Source: Crenarchaeota archaeon SCGC AAA471-B05 (GTDB lineage: Archaea > Thermoproteota > Thermoprotei > Gearchaeales > Gearchaeaceae). Taken from it: a DNA stretch of 16,103 nucleotides. Positions 12,561-16,103 of the stretch are shown piece by piece (the stretch's first letter is position 1; every line of letters begins with the position of its first letter). Under the pieces are notes generated by a model. The model was not told where the DNA came from. It searched no databases and was given only the letters and a program-made list of their open reading frames with translations. The stretch covers positions 14,836-30,938 of the forward strand of contig AQYM01000028.1 in assembly GCA_000380705.1 (NCBI GenBank). Reading direction: 5' to 3'. The translations under genes were made by a program, and so were the position numbers.

Positions 12561-15236
12561 TTATCCTAACAATATTTTCGCATGAGCTGCAGCCAATCTT
12601 GCCACTAAAACTCTGTATGGAGAAGCACTTACATAATCTAAGCCAACTTTATGTAAGAAAAATATTGAATCGTAATCCCCTCCATGCTCTCCACATATTC
12701 CTATTTTAAGATTTGGATTTGATTTTCTTCCTTTTTCTACTGCAATCCTTATTAGCTCTCCAACCCCTTCAACATCTAAAGATTCAAATGGATTTTTACT
12801 CAGTATTTGCTTTTCAAGATAAACAGGTAAGAATTTATTTTCAGCGTCGTCTCTACTGAATGAAAAACATGCTTGTGTTAGATCGTTTGTACCAAAGCTG
12901 AAAAAGTCTACAACTGTAGCTATTTTATCTGCAGTGATACACGCTCTAACAGTTTCAATCATTGTGCCAAATTTAAAAGGTATTTCTAAATTGTAAATAT
13001 TTTTTACTTCATTATAAGCAGGTTCGATAGCATTCAACTTAACATACAATAATTCATTGTAATCCGAAACATTAGGTATCATTATCTCTATATTAACAGG
13101 AATCTTTTCATTTAATAATTCTGCAGCAGCTAAAAATATTGCCTTTGCTTGTGTTTTGTATATCTCAGGATAAAGTACTCCAACTCTAACACCTCTTTGA
13201 CCCATCATTGGATTAGCTTCGCTCATTCTTTTTACGATATTGTATAATTTCTCCAATTCTCGCCTCCGTATTTCGTTAGAGGATTCATAAATTTCAATTA
13301 GTATTTCTTCAGGCTTGGGTAAAAATTCATGAAGAGGTGGATCAAATAATCTTATTGTAACAGGATAAGGAGACATTATTTTTAAGATTTCTTTAAAGTC
13401 TTTCTTTAACATAGGTAAAAGTTCTTCCAAAGCCTTTTCTCTTTCTTCTTTATTTTCTGCCATGATTACTTTTTTAAATATCTCTAATCTTCCAGGAGCT
13501 CGGAACATTCTTTCAGTTCTTAACAAACCTATACCTTCTGCACCAAATTTTCTTGCAATTTCAGCATCCTCGGGAGTATCGGCATTGGTTCTTACGCCCA
13601 GCTTTCTAGTTTCATCCACGTATTTCATAAATTCCTCAAATTCCTTTATTGGCTTCAAAATCTCCGTAGGTTGTTCTCCTAGATAAACGTTACCGGTAAA
13701 CCCATCAATGGTAATAAGATCTCCTTCTTTTACTACAATGTTTCCTACGATGAAAATCCTTTTATTATAATCTATCTTTATATCTTCACATCCAACAACA
13801 CATGGTTTACCTATAGCTCTTGCTACAACAGCAGCATGACTGGTCATGCCACCTCTAGATGTTAAAATACCAACAGAGGCATAAAACCCATGAACATCAT
13901 CGGGCTTTGTTTCTTCTCTAACCAATATTACTCTTTCTCCTTTTTTATTCCATTCCACTGCAGTATCTGCATCAAAAACAACTTTACCAGAAACCGCACC
14001 TGGTGAAGATGCTAAACCTTTGGCAATTGGTTTAACTTTAATTTTTTTCTCATCTATTCTAGGATATAATAACTGTAATATGTCAAACGGTTTAATCCTT
14101 AATATTGCTTCTTCTTTAGTTAAAATTCCTTCTTTATACATATCTACACTTGTTTTAATTTTGGCTATAGGATTCATCTTCGCATCCCTAGTTTGAAGCA
14201 TATATAATTTACCATCTTCTATGGTAAATTCCACATCTTGAACCTCTTTCGAGACTTTTTCTAAAGTCTTAGCATAGTTGTAAAGCTTTTCATATACTTC
14301 AGGCATATGATTCTTTAATTCTTGAATGGGCTTTGGTGTCCTTATTCCTGCAACAACATCTTCTCCTTGAGCTAACGTTAAATATTCTCCATATAATTCA
14401 TTTTCGCCTGTAGAAGGATTCCTTGTGAATAAAACTCCAGTAGCTGAATTTGCATTAAGATTTCCAAAAACCATTGTTACAACGTTAACTGCAGTACCAT
14501 CAGCTATGTCAGGAGTAATTTTATTTACTTCTCTATAAAACCTAGCTCTTGGAGATTCCCAAGAATCAAACACAGCAGCTATTGATAATTCCAATTGCTT
14601 CCAAGGATCGCTTAAAATTTTATTTATTTCCTCCTTTTTGAAATCCCCTCTATTAATTAATTCCTCCATTATGATCTTTTTATACTCCGAACATAATTCC
14701 TTTAAAGCATCACTATTTAATTCAGAATCGTATTTTACACCAAATTTTCTTTTTATTTCTTCCAACTTTTCATTGAATAACTTTTCATCAATTTTTAACA
14801 CTATTTTTCCAAACATACTTAAAAAACGTCTATAAGCATCGTAAGCGAACCTTTCGTTATATATTTTTGCCAATCCTTCAGCTACTTCATCATTTATTCC
14901 TAGGTTTAATACAGTATCCATCATTCCAGGCATCGAAACAGCAGCTCCTGAACGCACCGAAACTAACAAAGGTTTGGAAGGATTACCAAAAGATTTACCA
15001 GTTTTATTTTCAATATATTTTATTCCTTCCTTTACTTCATCCATTAAACCATCAGGTAATTTTCTGCCATTTTCGTAATACATTTTACAAACATAAGTAG
15101 GAATTATAAAACCTGGAGGAACTTCCATTCCCAATTTTGTCATGAAAATTAAGCTTACCCCTTTTCCACCAAATAATTTTTTATTATTATGATCTGCTTC
15201 ATCAAGGGTGTAAACAAATTTTATTCTTGAGCTCAT
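12561..15236 (-). CDS. ppdK: Pyruvate, phosphate dikinase
   Basis: This 891-residue enzyme interconverts pyruvate + ATP + Pi and PEP + AMP + PPi in central carbon metabolism (gluconeogenic or glycolytic). Length fits the family (about 870-890). The N-terminal ATP-grasp part shows FGGKGVSL (22-29), SVRSGAAVSMPGMMDTVLNLG (93-113) and the ATP-site phrase DVEFTIEDGKLYMLQTR (334-350). The phosphohistidine swivel domain has GILTSRGGMTSHAAVVAR (456-473) with catalytic His467 and the preceding Thr465. The C-terminal PEP/pyruvate barrel has GLLRTERMF (570-578), NPMMGQRGVRVG (675-686), GTMIETVRA (757-765), FFSFGTNDLTQ (778-788) and GICGEHGGD (846-854) with the acid/base Cys848. A stand-alone PEP synthase is excluded by these PPDK-specific motifs. 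The ATG at 15236 has no Shine-Dalgarno site and an AT-rich box about 30 nt upstream. Confidence 0.97.
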   Translation of the reverse strand: MSSRIKFVYTLDEADHNNKKLFGGKGVSLIFMTKLGMEVPPGFIIPTYVCKMYYENGRKLPDGLMDEVKEGIKYIENKTGKSFGNPSKPLLVSVRSGAAVSMPGMMDTVLNLGINDEVAEGLAKIYNERFAYDAYRRFLSMFGKIVLKIDEKLFNEKLEEIKRKFGVKYDSELNSDALKELCSEYKKIIMEELINRGDFKKEEINKILSDPWKQLELSIAAVFDSWESPRARFYREVNKITPDIADGTAVNVVTMVFGNLNANSATGVLFTRNPSTGENELYGEYLTLAQGEDVVAGIRTPKPIQELKNHMPEVYEKLYNYAKTLEKVSKEVQDVEFTIEDGKLYMLQTRDAKMNPIAKIKTSVDMYKEGILTKEEAILRIKPFDILQLLYPRIDEKKIKVKPIAKGLASSPGAVSGKVVFDADTAVEWNKKGERVILVREETKPDDVHGFYASVGILTSRGGMTSHAAVVARAIGKPCVVGCEDIKIDYNKRIFIVGNIVVKEGDLITIDGFTGNVYLGEQPTEILKPIKEFEEFMKYVDETRKLGVRTNADTPEDAEIARKFGAEGIGLLRTERMFRAPGRLEIFKKVIMAENKEEREKALEELLPMLKKDFKEILKIMSPYPVTIRLFDPPLHEFLPKPEEILIEIYESSNEIRRRELEKLYNIVKRMSEANPMMGQRGVRVGVLYPEIYKTQAKAIFLAAAELLNEKIPVNIEIMIPNVSDYNELLYVKLNAIEPAYNEVKNIYNLEIPFKFGTMIETVRACITADKIATVVDFFSFGTNDLTQACFSFSRDDAENKFLPVYLEKQILSKNPFESLDVEGVGELIRIAVEKGRKSNPNLKIGICGEHGGDYDSIFFLHKVGLDYVSASPYRVLVARLAAAHAKILLG

Positions 15237-15329
15237 TTTATTAAATAATAGATTAATAGCTAATATTTTTTATGTAAAAAGTGAAATGAATTTAAGTTTT
15301 ACTAAAAAATATTTTAGGAGAAACTTGCT
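15237..15329. promoter_or_regulatory. Divergent promoter region (ppdK / DNA ligase)
   Basis: In this 93-bp spacer, CATAAAAAATATTA on the minus strand (15274-15261) is a TATA-like box about 30 nt before the ppdK ATG, fitting a leaderless message. The ligase side has a Shine-Dalgarno site and so a short leader; TTTAAGTTTTA near 15291-15301 could be part of its promoter but is not distinctive. Confidence 0.4.
15316..15320 (+). promoter_or_regulatory. Shine-Dalgarno site of the DNA ligase gene
   Basis: AGGAG, followed by 9 nt, precedes the ATG at 15330. It supports this start and is the only clear ribosome-binding site of this kind in the window, where most starts appear leaderless or coupled. 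Confidence 0.65.
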
Positions 15330-16103
15330 ATGGAATTTAAAGAATTCGCTTTACTATGCGAGAAAATAAAGTCAACAACAAGTAAATTAGAAAAAATAAG
15401 TTTGCTTGGTAATTTTTTAAAAAGATTAGATGATGAAGAGTTAAAAGTTACGGTAAAATTTCTCTCTGGCAAAATCTTTCAACCTTGGATTAATAAAGAA
15501 ATACAAGTAGGATATTCAACAATATTATCAGTTATTTATGAATTAAGCAAAGAAACAAAAGAGAACATTACAGATTTACTAACAAAAAAAGGAGATTTAG
15601 GAGAAGCCGCATACATTATCTTTAATAAAGGGAAAAAAATTAGGCCGTTTATAGAAAAGAAATTTTCGCTAAAAGAAGTTTATGAGCGGATAAATAAAAT
15701 AAGTGAATTTAAAGGAGAGAAATCTTATTATTATAAAAAGGGAATATTAAAAGATCTATTTCTAAACTCTGAACCAATTGAAATAAAGTATATAATAAAA
15801 ATAATAACAAATGAATTAAGGATAGGTCTTCATGAAGGATTAATAGAAGAGGCAATTGCTTATGCTTTTAATAAGACATCATCCCAGATAAAGGAAGCAT
15901 TTTTAATTTTGCCAGATTTAAGCGAAGTAGCAGTTTTAGCAAAAAAGGATGAATTAAATATAAGTATAGTTCCTCTCAAGCCCACCAACTTTATGCTTGC
16001 AGAAGCAATGCAAAATGCTGTAGAAGTTACTAGTTATTTCGCTAAACAATTATACGTAGAATTTAAATATGATGGAATAAGGGCACAGATTCATAAAAAA
16101 GGC
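15330..16103 (+). CDS. lig: ATP-dependent DNA ligase, N-terminal part (3' end beyond the window)
   Basis: The frame is open for 258 codons from the ATG at 15330 to the right edge without a stop. Residues 1 to about 200 match the helical DNA-binding domain of archaeal/eukaryotic ligase I (FKEFALLCEKIKSTTSKLEK at the start; ITNELRIGLHEGLIEEAIAYA near 155-175, where the family has 'l.gelRiGv.e..i..Aia.A'). The adenylation domain begins after PLKPTNFMLAEAM, and motif I, EFKYDGIRAQIH (244-255), contains the lysine that becomes adenylated, Lys246. The rest of the nucleotidyltransferase and OB-fold domains lie outside the window; full archaeal enzymes are about 600 residues. It seals nicks in replication and repair. 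No frameshift is seen. Confidence 0.95.
   Translation, partial: MEFKEFALLCEKIKSTTSKLEKISLLGNFLKRLDDEELKVTVKFLSGKIFQPWINKEIQVGYSTILSVIYELSKETKENITDLLTKKGDLGEAAYIIFNKGKKIRPFIEKKFSLKEVYERINKISEFKGEKSYYYKKGILKDLFLNSEPIEIKYIIKIITNELRIGLHEGLIEEAIAYAFNKTSSQIKEAFLILPDLSEVAVLAKKDELNISIVPLKPTNFMLAEAMQNAVEVTSYFAKQLYVEFKYDGIRAQIHKKG

Noticed and set aside
13462..15100. Three plus-strand open frames (13462, 14638, 14867) within ppdK
   Set aside because: All are antisense to conserved pyruvate phosphate dikinase sequence.
1..16103. A defence island, integrated element or toxin-antitoxin system
   Set aside because: No nuclease, integrase, transposase, restriction or known toxin family is seen; the genes are metabolic, transport and repair functions. 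The nucleotidyltransferase pair was considered but resembles COG1665, not MNT/HEPN.

Overview
The window is about 16 kb of AT-rich, densely packed archaeal chromosome. Features pointing to Archaea, most likely the Thermoproteota/TACK side and probably a thermophile, are: an ATP-dependent DNA ligase, a PP1-type protein phosphatase, a COG1665-like nucleotidyltransferase, a C-terminally membrane-anchored solute-binding protein with a Pro/Thr stalk, starts that mostly lack Shine-Dalgarno sites and look leaderless with AT-rich boxes about 26-30 nt upstream, and very short intergenic gaps. I cannot assign a genus. No rRNA, tRNA, CRISPR array, insertion sequence or phage gene is visible.

Layout. (1) Positions 1-1534, minus strand: a two-gene, translationally coupled unit of an arrestin-like protein with a C-terminal winged helix, followed by a nucleotidyltransferase that runs off the left edge. 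(2) 1578-1937, plus strand: a small orphan protein. (3) 1941-9201, minus strand: a complete Dpp/Opp-type ABC importer operon, transcribed in the order binding protein, permease B, permease C, ATPase D, ATPase F. An unknown two-TM surface protein (9325-9825) lies upstream on the same strand. (4) 9867-10790 plus: PPP-family phosphatase, converging by 8 bp onto an OGG1-type 8-oxoguanine glycosylase (10783-11643 minus). (5) 11692-12558 plus: cation diffusion facilitator. (6) 12561-15236 minus: pyruvate phosphate dikinase. (7) 15330 to the right edge, plus: N-terminal part of an ATP-dependent DNA ligase.

The importer is the most interesting unit. Its 891-residue binding protein appears circularly permuted: motifs that end a normal family-5 binding protein come first and those that start one come second, followed by an Ig-like domain, a Pro/Thr stalk and a TM anchor. 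The DppC-like permease carries an extracellular insert of roughly 190 residues. The two ATPase genes share a perfect 115-bp repeat over their Fe-S-type C-terminal module, a sign of recent gene conversion. A short A/T hairpin plus T7 directly after the binding-protein stop could reduce expression of the downstream genes, and an 18-bp inverted repeat overlaps the candidate TATA box of the operon.

The remaining genes look like ordinary housekeeping (PEP/pyruvate interconversion, DNA repair and ligation, phosphorylation signalling, metal efflux), although the transporter's metal site and the glycosylase type are worth a look.
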